Source: Lactobacillus sp. ESL0701
Lineage (GTDB): Bacteria > Bacillota > Bacilli > Lactobacillales > Lactobacillaceae
Assembly (NCBI RefSeq): GCF_029433445.1
Contig: NZ_JAQTIC010000004.1
Span: 62,001 to 126,000 of the forward strand
Direction: 5' to 3'
DNA: 64,000 nt
The notes under the pieces are model-generated. The model saw only the letters and a list, made by a program, of their open reading frames with translations, was not told the origin of the DNA and did not search any database. Shown here one piece after another: positions 10,472 through 20,848 of this stretch. The stretch's first letter is position 1. Each line of letters begins with the position of its first letter. A program made the translations under genes and the position numbers.

Positions 10472-11521
10472 ATGTTGACCGAGCGTCAAGAACTTATTTT
10501 AAAAACAATCATTAACGATTTTACACAGACTCATGATCCAGTAGGTTCAAAGACGGTAATGAGTCAATTACCGATTAAAGTATCGAGTGCAACAATCAGG
10601 AATGAGATGGCTGTTTTGGAAGATCAAGGGTTGATTGAGAAAACTCATTCTTCTAGTGGACGAGTTCCTTCTACTGAAGGTTATCGCTATTATCTTGATA
10701 ATCTAGTTGAGCCATTGCAGATTCCCGAATCTGTTTACACTAAAATTATTAATCAACTTGACCGTCCGTTTCACCAAGTAAATGAAATTGTTCAGGAAGC
10801 CGCTAGAATCTTATCTGATTTGACTAACTATACAGCTTTTGCGGAAGGACCAGAAAGTCGCGATGTGACCGTGACGGGTTTTCGTATTGTGCCGCTGGTT
10901 GGTCGGCAAGTAATGGCAATTTTGGTTACCAGTGATGGCAGCGTGCAAAATCAGGTTTATCACTTACCACGCAATATTCATGGTGATGAAATTGAAAAAG
11001 CCGTTCGCATGATTAATGATGAACTGGTTGGTAAGAGCTTAGCTGAAATTACGCCGGAGATGCTTAATAAAGCTTTAGGCAAAAATGCCAACAGTAAGCA
11101 TGCCAGTGAGCTGATTGAGTTAGTTGAAGATGTCATTAACGATGCTGCCAGTGAACAATTATATGTTGACGGTCAGATCAATTTATTGAATAATTCTTCG
11201 ACTAATGATGTTTCAGATATCCGTTCATTATATGAACTGGTTGACCACGATGATTTGCTTGCAAATCTTGAAGCCTATAAGCCGACTTCCAATTCAGGGC
11301 GTTTTCCTGTTAGAGTTAGCTTGGGTTCAGAATTACCAAACGAGTTATTAAAGGATTATAGTCTGTTAACTGCAGAATATAGTGTTGGCTCCCATGGCAA
11401 AGGTATTATTGCCTTGCTGGGTCCAACTAATATGCCGTATTCACAAGTAATTGGCTTGCTTGAATATTTTAGAAATGAGCTTGCGAAAAAGTTGCTTGAA
11501 TACTACGGTCGATTTAAATAA
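10472..11521 (+). CDS. hrcA: Heat-inducible transcription repressor HrcA
   Basis: HrcA represses chaperone operons by binding CIRCE and is itself stabilised by GroEL. The start ATG at 10472 ([10 protein letters not shown]) follows GTGAGGG; the frame stays open further upstream, but that part crosses the promoter and CIRCE sites and cannot be coding. The resulting 349-aa protein has the N-terminal winged helix ([20 protein letters not shown]), the [15 protein letters not shown] motif, and the C-terminal dimerisation region ending in [15 protein letters not shown]. It autoregulates the operon through the two CIRCE elements upstream. Confidence 0.97.
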   Translation: MLTERQELILKTIINDFTQTHDPVGSKTVMSQLPIKVSSATIRNEMAVLEDQGLIEKTHSSSGRVPSTEGYRYYLDNLVEPLQIPESVYTKIINQLDRPFHQVNEIVQEAARILSDLTNYTAFAEGPESRDVTVTGFRIVPLVGRQVMAILVTSDGSVQNQVYHLPRNIHGDEIEKAVRMINDELVGKSLAEITPEMLNKALGKNANSKHASELIELVEDVINDAASEQLYVDGQINLLNNSSTNDVSDIRSLYELVDHDDLLANLEAYKPTSNSGRFPVRVSLGSELPNELLKDYSLLTAEYSVGSHGKGIIALLGPTNMPYSQVIGLLEYFRNELAKKLLEYYGRFK

Positions 11522-11533
11522 AGGAGGTTAGCT

Positions 11534-12130
11534 GTGAGTAAAAAAGATTTTCCTAGTGAAAAAGATTTAGACCAAACAGAAGCAACTGCTGAAAACTTAG
11601 AAAATGAAACAAAGTCTGAGGCAAATGAGCAGTCGGCTGAAGCTAACAAACAAGAAAAAACACCAGAGCAAGAACTTCAAGAAGAATTAACTAAGGCACA
11701 AGCTGATAGTAAAGATTTTGAAGATAAGTATTTGCGTAGTCAGGCAGAAATGCAGAATATGCAAGGTCGTTATAATAAAGAACGGGCTCAATTAATTAAG
11801 TATGAATCACAATCTTTGGCTAAGGATGTTCTACCAGCAATGGATAATTTAGAACGGGCTTTAGCTACTAAGGTTGATGATGAAGCATCTAAGCAACTGA
11901 AGAAGGGTGTGCAAATGACACTTGATTCTTTAGTTAAGGCCATGAAAGATCACGGAATTAGTGAAATTGAGGCTGAAGGTGTTAAATTTGATCCGACACT
12001 GCATCAGGCTGTACAAACAGTTGCAGCCAGCAGCGATGATCAAAAGGACCACGTTGTCCAAGTTTTACAAAAAGGATATCAATATAAAGACCGGACATTA
12101 AGACCAGCAATGGTTGTTGTTGCACAATAG
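11534..12130 (+). CDS. grpE: Nucleotide exchange factor GrpE
   Basis: GrpE releases ADP from DnaK. The 198-aa protein begins with GTG after a strong AAAGGAGGT site. Residues about 1-60 form an acidic disordered lead-in, then a long coiled coil ([20 protein letters not shown]), then the beta-wing domain with [14 protein letters not shown] and [16 protein letters not shown] at the C-terminus. It sits 12 bases after hrcA and 17 before dnaK in the conserved operon. Confidence 0.96.
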   Translation: MSKKDFPSEKDLDQTEATAENLENETKSEANEQSAEANKQEKTPEQELQEELTKAQADSKDFEDKYLRSQAEMQNMQGRYNKERAQLIKYESQSLAKDVLPAMDNLERALATKVDDEASKQLKKGVQMTLDSLVKAMKDHGISEIEAEGVKFDPTLHQAVQTVAASSDDQKDHVVQVLQKGYQYKDRTLRPAMVVVAQ

Positions 12131-12147
12131 TGAAAGGATGTTAATCA

Positions 12148-14001
12148 ATGTCAAAAGTTATCGGAATCGACCTCGGAACGACTAACTCAGCAGTTGCCGT
12201 TCTTGAAGGAAAAGAACCAAAAATTATTACTAATCCAGAAGGTAACCGGACTACACCATCAGTAGTTGCTTTTAAAGACGGTGAAATTCAAGTCGGTGAA
12301 GTTGCCAAACGTCAAGCAATCACTAACCCAAATACTGTTATTTCAATTAAGCGTCACATGGGTGAAGAAGATTACAAAGTTAAAATTGGTGACAAGTCTT
12401 ACACTCCTCAAGAAATTTCAGCAATGATTTTGCAATACATTAAGAAATTCTCTGAAGATTACTTAGGTGAAAAGGTTACTGATGCAGTTGTTACTGTTCC
12501 AGCATACTTCAACGACGCACAACGTCAGGCTACTAAAGATGCTGGTAAGATTGCTGGTTTAGACATTAAGCGGATTATCAACGAACCTACTGCTTCTTCA
12601 CTTGCTTATGGTCTTGATAAAGATGCCGAAGATGAAAAGGTCTTAGTTTACGACCTTGGTGGTGGTACCTTTGACGTTTCTGTATTGCAATTAGGTGATG
12701 GTGTCTTCCAAGTATTGTCAACTAACGGTGATACTCACCTTGGTGGTGATGATTTTGATAACAAGATCATGGATTGGCTCATCCAAAACTTCAAGGATGA
12801 AAACGGTGTTGACTTAGCTAAAGACAAGATGGCTTTACAACGGTTAAAGGATGCTGCTGAAAAGGCTAAGAAGGACTTGTCTGGTGTATCATCAACTCAC
12901 ATTTCCTTACCGTTCATTTCTGCTGGTGAAGCTGGTCCATTGCACCTTGAAACTGACTTAACTCGTGCTAAGTTTGACGAATTAACTAGTGACTTGGTTG
13001 ACCGTACTAAGGTTGCTTTTGACAATGCCTTAAAGGATGCTGATTTAACAGTTAACGACATTGATAAAGTTATTTTAAACGGTGGTTCAACAAGAATCCC
13101 TGCAGTTCAAGAAGCTGTTAAGAAGTGGGCTGGCAAGGAACCTGACCACTCAATCAATCCTGATGAAGCCGTTGCCTTAGGTGCTGCTATTCAAGGTGGG
13201 GTTATCTCTGGTGATGTTAAAGACGTTGTCTTGCTTGATGTTACACCATTATCTCTTGGTATTGAAACCATGGGTGGTGTCTTCACTAAGTTAATTGAAA
13301 AGAACACAACTATTCCAACTTCTAAGAGTCAAGTCTTTTCAACTGCCGCAGATAATCAACCTGCCGTTGACGTTCATGTTTTACAAGGTGAACGTCCAAT
13401 GGCTCAAGACGACAAGACTTTAGGTCGTTTTGAATTAACTGATATTCCTGCTGCACCTCGTGGCGTCCCACAAATTCAAGTTACATTTGATATCGATAAG
13501 AATGGTATTGTTAATGTTTCTGCTAAGGATATGGGTACTGGTAAGGAACAAAAGATTACCATTAAGAGTTCATCCGGTCTTTCTGATGAAGAAATCAAGA
13601 AGATGCAAAAAGAAGCCGAAGAACACGCTGAAGAAGACAAGAAGAAGAAGGAAGAAGTTGACTTACGTAATGAAGTTGACCAATTAATCTTCTCAACTGA
13701 AAAGACCTTAAAAGAAGTTAAGGATAACGACAAGATTTCTGAAGATGACACCAAGAAGGTTCAAGATGCCCTTGATGCTTTGAAGAAGGCTCAACAAGAT
13801 AATAACTTAGATGAAATGAAGTCCAAGAAGGATGAATTGACTAAGGTTGCTCAAGATTTAGCTGTTAAATTGTACCAAGCAAATGGTGGTGCTGACGCAG
13901 CTGGTCAAGCCGGTCCACAGAACCCGGGTGCACAAGACGGCAATGCAAGTAATGGTTCTGCAACTGACGGTGAATTCCACAAAGTAGACCCAGATAAGTA
14001 A
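12148..14001 (+). CDS. dnaK: Molecular chaperone DnaK (Hsp70)
   Basis: DnaK is the ATP-dependent Hsp70 chaperone. The 617-aa protein shows the three Hsp70 signatures ([44 protein letters not shown]), the interdomain linker [16 protein letters not shown], a substrate-binding domain, and a helical lid. The C-terminal tail is rich in Gly, Ala and Asn. The 24-residue insertion of proteobacterial DnaK is absent, as expected for Gram-positives. Codon use is strongly biased (GGT, AAC, CTT), which fits high expression. A hairpin separates it from dnaJ. Confidence 0.98.
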   Translation: MSKVIGIDLGTTNSAVAVLEGKEPKIITNPEGNRTTPSVVAFKDGEIQVGEVAKRQAITNPNTVISIKRHMGEEDYKVKIGDKSYTPQEISAMILQYIKKFSEDYLGEKVTDAVVTVPAYFNDAQRQATKDAGKIAGLDIKRIINEPTASSLAYGLDKDAEDEKVLVYDLGGGTFDVSVLQLGDGVFQVLSTNGDTHLGGDDFDNKIMDWLIQNFKDENGVDLAKDKMALQRLKDAAEKAKKDLSGVSSTHISLPFISAGEAGPLHLETDLTRAKFDELTSDLVDRTKVAFDNALKDADLTVNDIDKVILNGGSTRIPAVQEAVKKWAGKEPDHSINPDEAVALGAAIQGGVISGDVKDVVLLDVTPLSLGIETMGGVFTKLIEKNTTIPTSKSQVFSTAADNQPAVDVHVLQGERPMAQDDKTLGRFELTDIPAAPRGVPQIQVTFDIDKNGIVNVSAKDMGTGKEQKITIKSSSGLSDEEIKKMQKEAEEHAEEDKKKKEEVDLRNEVDQLIFSTEKTLKEVKDNDKISEDDTKKVQDALDALKKAQQDNNLDEMKSKKDELTKVAQDLAVKLYQANGGADAAGQAGPQNPGAQDGNASNGSATDGEFHKVDPDK

Positions 14002-14023
14002 AGGGTTTATAATTAAATAAATT

Positions 14024-14059
14024 AGAAAAGAACTGCCACAAAAGTAGTTCTTTTCTTTT
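14024..14059 (+). terminator. Hairpin between dnaK and dnaJ
   Basis: An 11-bp stem AGAAAAGAACT/AGTTCTTTTCT with an 11-base loop and a short T run. No separate promoter for dnaJ is clear, so this is probably a partial terminator that lowers dnaJ relative to dnaK. Confidence 0.75.
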
Positions 14060-14082
14060 GGAAAGTGAGGAGCTTTTAATAG

Positions 14083-15228
14083 ATGGCACAAGAAGATTAT
14101 TATAATGTGCTAGGCGTTGATCGTAATGCCAGTGATAAAGAAATTAACTCTGCTTACCGTAAATTAGCTAAGAAGTATCACCCAGATTTAAATCATGAAG
14201 CTGGGGCTGAAGAAAAGTACAAAGAAGTCAACGAGGCCTATGAAGTTTTGCACGATAAGCAAAAACGGGCTCAGTATGATCAATTTGGTTCTGCTGGTGT
14301 CAATGGTCAAGGCGGCTTTGGCGGTGGTGCTGGTCAAGGTTATGGCGACTTTAGCGGCTTTGGTGATTTTGGCGATATTTTCAATGATTTCTTTGGCGGT
14401 GGCGGCGGTAGTAGCCAGGCTCAAGCCAATCCGACTGCTCCAAAGCGTGGTCAAGACCTAGACTACACGTTAACAATTGACTTTATGGATGCAATTACGG
14501 GTAAAAAGACGCAAGTGTCTTATACTCGCAGTGAAACTTGTTCTACTTGTCAAGGGACTGGTGCTGAAAAGGGCACGCACCCAATTACCTGTGATAAGTG
14601 TCATGGTTCTGGTTATATGACTGTGACCCAAAAGTCGATGCTCGGAATGATTCGTCGTCAGACAGTCTGTGATAAGTGTCATGGTAAGGGTGTCATTATT
14701 GAACACCCATGTCAAACCTGTCATGGTAACGGAACTGTCGATGGTAAAAATACTATTGAAGTTAATATTCCTGCAGGTATCGATAATGGTCAACAGTTAC
14801 GTTATGACGGTCAAGGTGAAGCCGGTAAAAATGGTGGACCTTACGGTGACTTGTACATTAGTTACCGAATTAAGCCATCCAAAGACTTCGAACGTAGTGG
14901 CAATACAATTTATACCACTGTACCAATTTCGTTTGCTCAAGCAACTTTGGGAGATGAAATTGATATTAAGACAGTTCACGGTAAGAGTAAGCTGAAGATT
15001 CCTGCTGGTACGCAACCGAATAAGAAATTTACGTTGCGCGGCGAGGGTGTACCATATTTGCGCGGTAATGGTAACGGCGACCAAATCACAACCGTTCAAG
15101 TACAAATTCCAGAGTCAATTAACGAAAAGCAAAAAGAAGCATTAGTTGACTTTGTCAAGGCTGGTGGTGGTTCAATTACCCCACAAGAGAAGGGCTTTTT
15201 TGAACGTTTAAAAGAAAAATTGAAGTAA
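14083..15228 (+). CDS. dnaJ: Chaperone protein DnaJ (Hsp40)
   Basis: DnaJ delivers substrates to DnaK and stimulates its ATPase. The 381-aa protein has the J domain with the HPD motif ([10 protein letters not shown]), a Gly/Phe-rich linker, four CxxCxGxG zinc repeats ([32 protein letters not shown]) and the C-terminal substrate-binding domains. All elements of a type I DnaJ are present. GTGAGGAGC precedes the ATG at a long spacing. A terminator follows the stop. Confidence 0.98.
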   Translation: MAQEDYYNVLGVDRNASDKEINSAYRKLAKKYHPDLNHEAGAEEKYKEVNEAYEVLHDKQKRAQYDQFGSAGVNGQGGFGGGAGQGYGDFSGFGDFGDIFNDFFGGGGGSSQAQANPTAPKRGQDLDYTLTIDFMDAITGKKTQVSYTRSETCSTCQGTGAEKGTHPITCDKCHGSGYMTVTQKSMLGMIRRQTVCDKCHGKGVIIEHPCQTCHGNGTVDGKNTIEVNIPAGIDNGQQLRYDGQGEAGKNGGPYGDLYISYRIKPSKDFERSGNTIYTTVPISFAQATLGDEIDIKTVHGKSKLKIPAGTQPNKKFTLRGEGVPYLRGNGNGDQITTVQVQIPESINEKQKEALVDFVKAGGGSITPQEKGFFERLKEKLK

Positions 15229-15234
15229 TTAGTT

Positions 15235-15267
15235 AAGAATCCTATATTTTAGGATTCTTTTTCTTTT
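15235..15267 (+). terminator. Rho-independent terminator after dnaJ
   Basis: A perfect 10-bp stem AAGAATCCTA/TAGGATTCTT, a 5-base loop and a T-rich tail end the heat-shock operon. Confidence 0.9.
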
Positions 15268-15293
15268 AAAAAATTAGTGGAGTCCCTAATTAA

Positions 15294-15323
15294 TTTCAAC
15301 TGCTCTTGCGAATTTGCTATAAT
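15294..15323 (+). promoter_or_regulatory. Extended -10 promoter for lepA
   Basis: TGCTATAAT (15315-15323) is a consensus extended -10 box. The -35 is weak (TTTCAA, 18 bases upstream). It begins about 30 bases before the lepA start. Confidence 0.65.
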
Positions 15324-15355
15324 AATAGAGATAGAATAAAGGGTGCAAATAATTT

Positions 15356-17194
15356 ATGGACATAAAAAAATTACAAGATTATCAAAAACACATTCGCAAC
15401 TTTTCAATTGTTGCCCATATTGATCATGGTAAGTCAACAATTGCTGATCGTATTTTGGAACTGACCGATACGGTTTCGGAGCGACAACTAAAAAACCAAA
15501 TGCTTGATGACATGCCTTTAGAGCGGCAACGCGGGATTACCATCAAGATGAACTCGGTAGAAGTTAAATATCACGCCCAAGGCGGTGAAGATTATATTTT
15601 TCACTTGATTGATACTCCAGGACACGTTGACTTTTCGTACGAGGTGTCACGTTCACTTGCGGCCTGTGAAGGGGCATTATTAGTTGTTGATGCTTCACAA
15701 GGAGTCCAAGCACAGACTTTAGCTAATACTTATTTGGCTATTGACAATGACTTGGAAATTCTCCCGGTAATCAATAAGATTGATTTACCATCAGCTGATC
15801 CAGAACAGGCTAAGGAAGAAATTGGGGAAATGCTTGGTCTTGATGCTTCTGATGCTGCGGAAGTTTCTGGTAAAACAGGTCAGGGAATAGCAGATATGCT
15901 TGAAAAGGTGGTTAAGGAAATTCCTGCACCAGCTGGCGATTTAACAGCGCCATTAAAGGCTTTGATTTTTGATTCAAAGTATGATGATTATCGCGGTGTT
16001 GTATTGTCTGTTCGCGTTGAAGAAGGGACAGTTAAACCGGGCGATCAAATTGAAATCATGAACACTGGCAAAAAGTATGAAGTAACTGAAGTTGGAGTTA
16101 CTAGTCCGCAGCCAGTTAAGAAAGATATTTTAATTGCTGGGGATGTTGGTTACTTAACGGCTAATATTAAATCGGTTCGAGAAACGCGAGTCGGAGATAC
16201 GATTACTTCGGCAGAACAGCCAACAGCAGAACCATTACCGGGTTATCGGCAAATTCCACCAATGGTTTATTCAGGGATGTATCCGGTTGATAATGCCAAG
16301 TACGATGATTTAAAAGAAGCCTTACAAAAATTGCAATTAAACGATGCCGCTTTGGAATTTGAACCAGAAACTTCAACGGCATTAGGATTTGGTTTTCGGT
16401 GTGGCTTTTTAGGGTTACTGCACATGGATGTGGTTCAGGAGCGGTTAGAGCAAGAATTTGATCTTGACTTAATAATGACGGCACCATCAGTTGACTACCA
16501 TGCAATTATGAATGATGGTTCGACTAAGATAATTGATAACCCATCTGATTTGCCATCTGCTGGTGAATATCGGGAAGTGCAGGAGCCTTATGTTAAAGCT
16601 GAAGTGATGGTACCTAATGACTTTGTGGGACCAGTCATGGAGTTATGCCAGCGTAAGCGCGGTGAGTTTGTGACGATGGACTATCTGGATAAGTATCGCG
16701 TAAACGTGATTTACAACATGCCGCTTGCAGAAATCATCTATGACTTTTTTGACGATTTAAAGTCTTCAACCAAGGGTTATGCTTCACTTGATTATGAAAT
16801 TACCGGGTATCGTGCTACTGACTTAGTTAAGATTGATATTTTACTTAACAAGCAAGCAATTGACGCGCTGAGTTTTATTGCTCACCGTGATGAAGCACAA
16901 AAGCGGGCACGACAAATGACCTCAATGCTTAAGAAATTAATTCCGCGGCAAAACTTCGAAGTTGATATTCAAGGAGCCATTGGCGCAAAAATCATTTCGC
17001 GGGCGACGGTTAAGCCATACCGCAAAGATGTTACTTGGAAAATTCATACCGGTGATCCCGATCGTCGTGCTAAATTGCTTGAAAAGCAAAAGCGTGGTAA
17101 AAAACGGATGAAGGCTGTTGGTCGCGTTGAAGTACCACAAGATGCGTTTATGGCAGTCCTAAAGATGAACGATGATGATTTAAATTCAAAGTAA
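15356..17194 (+). CDS. lepA: Elongation factor 4 (LepA)
   Basis: EF4 is a ribosome-associated translational GTPase with proposed back-translocation or initiation roles. The 612-aa protein has the G domain ([27 protein letters not shown]), EF-G-like domains II, III and V, and the unique C-terminal domain ([19 protein letters not shown]). Length matches the family. The weak site AGGGTG lies before the ATG. recJ follows after 20 bases and may be co-transcribed. Confidence 0.97.
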   Translation: MDIKKLQDYQKHIRNFSIVAHIDHGKSTIADRILELTDTVSERQLKNQMLDDMPLERQRGITIKMNSVEVKYHAQGGEDYIFHLIDTPGHVDFSYEVSRSLAACEGALLVVDASQGVQAQTLANTYLAIDNDLEILPVINKIDLPSADPEQAKEEIGEMLGLDASDAAEVSGKTGQGIADMLEKVVKEIPAPAGDLTAPLKALIFDSKYDDYRGVVLSVRVEEGTVKPGDQIEIMNTGKKYEVTEVGVTSPQPVKKDILIAGDVGYLTANIKSVRETRVGDTITSAEQPTAEPLPGYRQIPPMVYSGMYPVDNAKYDDLKEALQKLQLNDAALEFEPETSTALGFGFRCGFLGLLHMDVVQERLEQEFDLDLIMTAPSVDYHAIMNDGSTKIIDNPSDLPSAGEYREVQEPYVKAEVMVPNDFVGPVMELCQRKRGEFVTMDYLDKYRVNVIYNMPLAEIIYDFFDDLKSSTKGYASLDYEITGYRATDLVKIDILLNKQAIDALSFIAHRDEAQKRARQMTSMLKKLIPRQNFEVDIQGAIGAKIISRATVKPYRKDVTWKIHTGDPDRRAKLLEKQKRGKKRMKAVGRVEVPQDAFMAVLKMNDDDLNSK

Positions 17195-17214
17195 AATATT
17201 GAGGAGAAAACTTA

Positions 17215-19494
17215 ATGATTGAGTGGAAACAACGTTCCGCTAAGGAGTTACCTTCTGAGTTAATTGAAAAATATCAACTTAGCCCAATTACGGCTAAGTT
17301 GTTTTCTTTACGTGGAATTAATACTGATGAGCAATTAGCTTTTTGGTTTAATGCGACTGAAGAAGATCTGGCTGACCCTAATTTAATGCATGACATGGCT
17401 AAGGCTGTTGACCGCATTACAAAGGCAGTTGAGCAGGGTGAAAAGATAACCATTTATGGTGATTACGATGCCGATGGCATTACGGCAACAACGATTATGA
17501 TGGAAACATTGTCAATCTTAGGTGCGGATGTACATTACTTTATTCCTGATCGTTTTCGTGATGGCTATGGTCCTAATCTTGAGGCTTACCAAAAGATTGT
17601 CGAAGATGGTACTAAGCTCATTATTACGGTAGATAATGGGGTAACTGGCGTTAAGGAAGTTGCTTATGCTCAAGAACATGGCGTTGATACAATTATTACG
17701 GATCATCACACGTTCCAAGAAGAAGTTCCGGATGCTTATGCAATTGTGCACTGCAATTATCCGGGGCAAAAATATCCGTTTGATGACTATTGCGGTGCTG
17801 GTGTTGCTTACACGATTTGTCGTGAATTAATGCAGGAGCCAATGTCTGACTTATTAGACCTCGCCATGATTGGCACAATTGGTGATATGGTTAAGGTTTC
17901 AGGTGAAGGGCATATTATTGTTAAACGCGGGTTAGCAGCACTTAACCAAACACAGCGTCCGGGCTTGCGCGCTTTAATTAAAAATGCGGGTCTAAAGTTA
18001 GGCACGATTGATGAAACTGACGTTGGGTTCAATATTGCCCCAAGATTAAATGCTGTTGGTCGCCTTGCTAATGCTAGTTTAGCCGTTGAATTATTACTTT
18101 CTGATGATGAAAAACAAGCAAGACAGTTAGCCGATCAGGTTGAAGAATTAAATGATAGACGCAAGGAATTAACGGCGGCAGTTTATCAATCATGTATTGA
18201 GCAGATCAAGATTAATGGCTGGCAAACGAAGAATACCCTAGTAATTTACGATCCCGAATTTCACGAGGGTGTGCTTGGTTTAGTAGCTAATAAAATTGTT
18301 GAAAAGTTTCATAAACCGACAATTGTTTTAACTAAAAATGAAGCTGGAGTTGTTAAAGGATCGGGTCGGTCTATTTCAGGATTTAACTTATTTGACGCAT
18401 TATCGCCGCTAAAAGAAAAACTGTTAACGCAATTTGGCGGGCATGATTTTGCTTGTGGGTTATCAATGACTGCTGACAAGGTTGATGCACTGCGGGATGC
18501 CTTTGAAGCTAGTTTTAAAGGTGCGCCTAATTTAGCGGTAGAACAGTATGATTTTGAACTGCCACTAGCTAAGCTGACAACTAATACGGCATCAGAGATT
18601 AACCTTGCTGGTCCCTTTGGCACGGATAACGTTAAACCCATTTTTAGTATTACTCATGCAGCCATTAATAATTTTGATTTTATGGGTAAAGATAAAACGC
18701 ATATTCGTTTTCAAGCAGTAAAAGATGGCGGTAAGTTAGATGTTGTTGGCTTTAACAAGGAGTACATCACCCGCAATATATTACCATTTGTTGACCAGAT
18801 TTTTATTCAGTTAGGACTTAATACGTACCGCAAGCAAACCAAGCTCCAAGGAATTATTGCTGGTATTATTTTTAAAGCGCCACAGCTGACTGTCCCAGCT
18901 CCCGTAGTTGATTTACGGCAAGAAAAGTACGTAATGGGTTTTGCCGACCGTTACCTATTGTTTGATGCCAAAAATCAGACGGTTGCTGCTAATAGTCTTG
19001 GAATAAATCCTGATAAAATCACTTTGGTAAGTGACTATCATGGTGACGGTGAAGTTGCGGCTTTAATCGATGTGCCACATAACCAAGCAGAACTAAATTT
19101 GGCCTTAACTAGTGATTATCAGCAGTTATATTTGCGCTTTTTATTGGACCAGCTACCAGTTGAGAGCATTCCTGCTAAGACAAATTTTGCTCGCGTTTTG
19201 AAGTATGTTTATGCTCATCCGGATTTATCACCAGCAAATTATCGTCAAGTAGCACCATTTTTAGGATTGGATTATAATAGTTTGTTGTTTATTTTACGGG
19301 TTTTCTTTGAACTTAACTTTGTTCAGCTGCAAGATAATCAGATTGTTGGGGTGCCTAATCCTACTAAAAAGCCGTTGTCTGCATCTAAGTATTTTACCGC
19401 GGTGACTTCACAAATCACTTTTGCTAGTGAATTAAGACAAATGCCGACCAATAAATTGTTAATGTATGTTAATCAACAATTGAAAAAGCGCTAA
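17215..19494 (+). CDS. recJ: Single-stranded-DNA-specific exonuclease RecJ
   Basis: RecJ degrades single-stranded DNA 5' to 3' in recombination and repair. The 759-aa protein has DHH motifs (YGDYDADGITATT; TVDNG; TDHHTF) and the DHHA1 motif near GRSISGFNLFDAL and FGGHDFACG. The C-terminal 190 or so residues form the extension common in Firmicute RecJ. A ribosome-binding site (GAGGAG) precedes the ATG. The terminator hairpin overlaps the last codons. Confidence 0.95.
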   Translation: MIEWKQRSAKELPSELIEKYQLSPITAKLFSLRGINTDEQLAFWFNATEEDLADPNLMHDMAKAVDRITKAVEQGEKITIYGDYDADGITATTIMMETLSILGADVHYFIPDRFRDGYGPNLEAYQKIVEDGTKLIITVDNGVTGVKEVAYAQEHGVDTIITDHHTFQEEVPDAYAIVHCNYPGQKYPFDDYCGAGVAYTICRELMQEPMSDLLDLAMIGTIGDMVKVSGEGHIIVKRGLAALNQTQRPGLRALIKNAGLKLGTIDETDVGFNIAPRLNAVGRLANASLAVELLLSDDEKQARQLADQVEELNDRRKELTAAVYQSCIEQIKINGWQTKNTLVIYDPEFHEGVLGLVANKIVEKFHKPTIVLTKNEAGVVKGSGRSISGFNLFDALSPLKEKLLTQFGGHDFACGLSMTADKVDALRDAFEASFKGAPNLAVEQYDFELPLAKLTTNTASEINLAGPFGTDNVKPIFSITHAAINNFDFMGKDKTHIRFQAVKDGGKLDVVGFNKEYITRNILPFVDQIFIQLGLNTYRKQTKLQGIIAGIIFKAPQLTVPAPVVDLRQEKYVMGFADRYLLFDAKNQTVAANSLGINPDKITLVSDYHGDGEVAALIDVPHNQAELNLALTSDYQQLYLRFLLDQLPVESIPAKTNFARVLKYVYAHPDLSPANYRQVAPFLGLDYNSLLFILRVFFELNFVQLQDNQIVGVPNPTKKPLSASKYFTAVTSQITFASELRQMPTNKLLMYVNQQLKKR

Positions 19495-19517
19495 TATCAC
19501 GTTTTTAGTGCTTTTTA
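19485..19517 (+). terminator. Terminator overlapping the recJ stop codon
   Basis: AAAGCGCTAA pairs with TTAGTGCTTT (one G.T pair), followed by T residues. The 5' arm contains the recJ stop codon. Confidence 0.65.
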
Positions 19518-19527
19518 TGGTTAAATC

Positions 19528-19536
19528 TGTTAGAAT
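19528..19536 (+). promoter_or_regulatory. Extended -10 box for apt
   Basis: TGTTAGAAT fits an extended -10 box. A -35 box is not clear because the recJ terminator occupies that position. Confidence 0.45.
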
Positions 19537-19592
19537 ATGTAAGTTAAATTGTGCTTTAAAAAGCAAATGAAGTTTTGGAGGTTTTTCTTCTT

Positions 19593-20120
19593 ATGGCAAA
19601 CATTTTTGAAGAACGAATTGCAAGTGTTAATGATTTCCCGAATAAGGGAATTGTCTTTCGGGATATTACTCCTATTTTGCAGGATGGTGAATTATTCCAG
19701 ATGGCTACACATAAGCTTGCAGAATATGCTAAGAGCAGAAAGGCAGATGTAATTGTCGGTCCTGAAGCTCGAGGATTTATTGTGGGATGTCCTGTTGCCA
19801 CTGAATTAGGCTTAGGTTTTGTTCCCGCAAGAAAGCCGCATAAGTTGCCAAGAGAAGTAGAACGGGCCTCATACGATTTGGAATATGGCTCTAACAGCTT
19901 GGAAATGCATAAAGATGCAATTAAACCAGGACAGCGAGTAGTTATCTGTGATGATCTACTTGCAACTGCTGGAACATTGCGTGCTTGCAAACAATTAATT
20001 GAGAATTTGGGTGGTATCTTAGTAGGTGCCGCATTTTACATTGAATTGCCTGATTTAAAGGGTAAAGAAAAGTTACCAGGACTTGATATTTATTCACTAG
20101 TCCAATATCATGGTGCTTAA
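19593..20120 (+). CDS. apt: Adenine phosphoribosyltransferase
   Basis: Apt salvages adenine to AMP using PRPP. The ATG at 19593 ([19 protein letters not shown]) is chosen because GGAGG lies 11 bases before it; an in-frame TTG further up overlaps that site. The 175-aa protein shows [20 protein letters not shown], the substrate-binding RKPHKLPRE, and the PRPP loop [14 protein letters not shown]. recJ-apt adjacency is typical of lactobacilli. A long hairpin terminator follows. Confidence 0.96.
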   Translation: MANIFEERIASVNDFPNKGIVFRDITPILQDGELFQMATHKLAEYAKSRKADVIVGPEARGFIVGCPVATELGLGFVPARKPHKLPREVERASYDLEYGSNSLEMHKDAIKPGQRVVICDDLLATAGTLRACKQLIENLGGILVGAAFYIELPDLKGKEKLPGLDIYSLVQYHGA

Positions 20121-20123
20121 TTT

Positions 20124-20163
20124 AAAATAGTTTTCTTTAGTACTTAAAGAAAACTATTTTTTT
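20124..20163 (+). terminator. Rho-independent terminator after apt
   Basis: A 16-bp perfect stem (20124-20139 with 20145-20160), a 5-base loop and seven T residues. Confidence 0.92.
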
Positions 20164-20187
20164 ATTAGCGTTATTAAAACAAATATT

Positions 20188-20216
20188 TTTACATACTTAA
20201 TTTGTGTCGGTATAAT
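20188..20216 (+). promoter_or_regulatory. Promoter for the GNAT gene
   Basis: TTTACA (20188-20193) and TATAAT (20211-20216) are spaced by 17 bases, a near-consensus vegetative promoter. Confidence 0.8.
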
Positions 20217-20252
20217 AGATCGTATATTTTTTAAAAAGGAGAAGTGAATAAC

Positions 20253-20771
20253 TTGCAATTAAGAAGAGCAACAATGGCTGATTTTGACCAAATTATGACG
20301 ATTTTGAAGGATGGCGCTAATCAATTAGCGGAAAGTGGTGTCAATCAGTGGCAAGGTGAATATCCATCACCGGACCAAATTAAGGAAGACATTGAGAATG
20401 GTTGGGCATACTTAGCTGTTTCTGATGATAAAGAAACAGTTGGCGCAATTTCAATTGTTACCGGACCCGATCATGCGTATGACAACTTAAATGGTGAATG
20501 GTTAATGCAAACAGATAATTATGTAGTTATTCACCGGGTTGCAATTCATTCTAAGCATGCTGGTCACGGTTATGCTACCAAACTTCTGCGTGCCGTAATT
20601 GAAAATATTAGAGATAGTCATCCTGAAGTTGACTCAATTAGAATTGATACCCACGAAGATAATCAAGCAATGCAGCATTTAATTAACAAAATGGGTTTTA
20701 AGCAAGTTGGAACCTTATACGGTGTTTACCGGGCCAACGAAACTTCCTACGTTTACGAATTAACTCGTTAA
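20253..20771 (+). CDS. GNAT family N-acetyltransferase
   Basis: A single-domain GCN5-related acetyltransferase of 172 aa using acetyl-CoA. TTG at 20253 (MQLRRATMADFDQI) is preferred since it sits about 10 bases from AAAGGAGA; a GTG at 20244 is too close to that site. The acetyl-CoA loop reads RVAIHSKHAGHGYATKLL, preceded by an exposed YVVIH strand. The substrate is unknown; an amine of a small molecule or of a protein N-terminus is possible. It is a single-gene unit with its own promoter and terminator. Confidence 0.9.
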   Translation: MQLRRATMADFDQIMTILKDGANQLAESGVNQWQGEYPSPDQIKEDIENGWAYLAVSDDKETVGAISIVTGPDHAYDNLNGEWLMQTDNYVVIHRVAIHSKHAGHGYATKLLRAVIENIRDSHPEVDSIRIDTHEDNQAMQHLINKMGFKQVGTLYGVYRANETSYVYELTR

Positions 20772-20777
20772 AGATAG

Positions 20778-20804
20778 TACTCCTAGATTTAGGAGTATTT
20801 TTTT
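20778..20804 (+). terminator. Rho-independent terminator after the GNAT gene
   Basis: TACTCCTA/TAGGAGTA stem with a 4-base loop and seven T residues. Confidence 0.9.
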
Positions 20805-20807
20805 GCA

Positions 20808-20842
20808 AAAAAATAGAACTTTCATTTACAAAAGTTCTATTT
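20808..20842 (-). terminator. Rho-independent terminator for the minus-strand P-type ATPase
   Basis: A 12-bp perfect stem AAATAGAACTTT/AAAGTTCTATTT with an 8-base loop. On the minus strand it is followed by a T run. Confidence 0.85.
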
Positions 20843-20848
20843 AGATAA

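Noticed and set aside
13476-14089. Several open frames antisense to dnaK and dnaJ
   Set aside because: They arise from the biased codon use of highly expressed genes and have no ribosome-binding sites.
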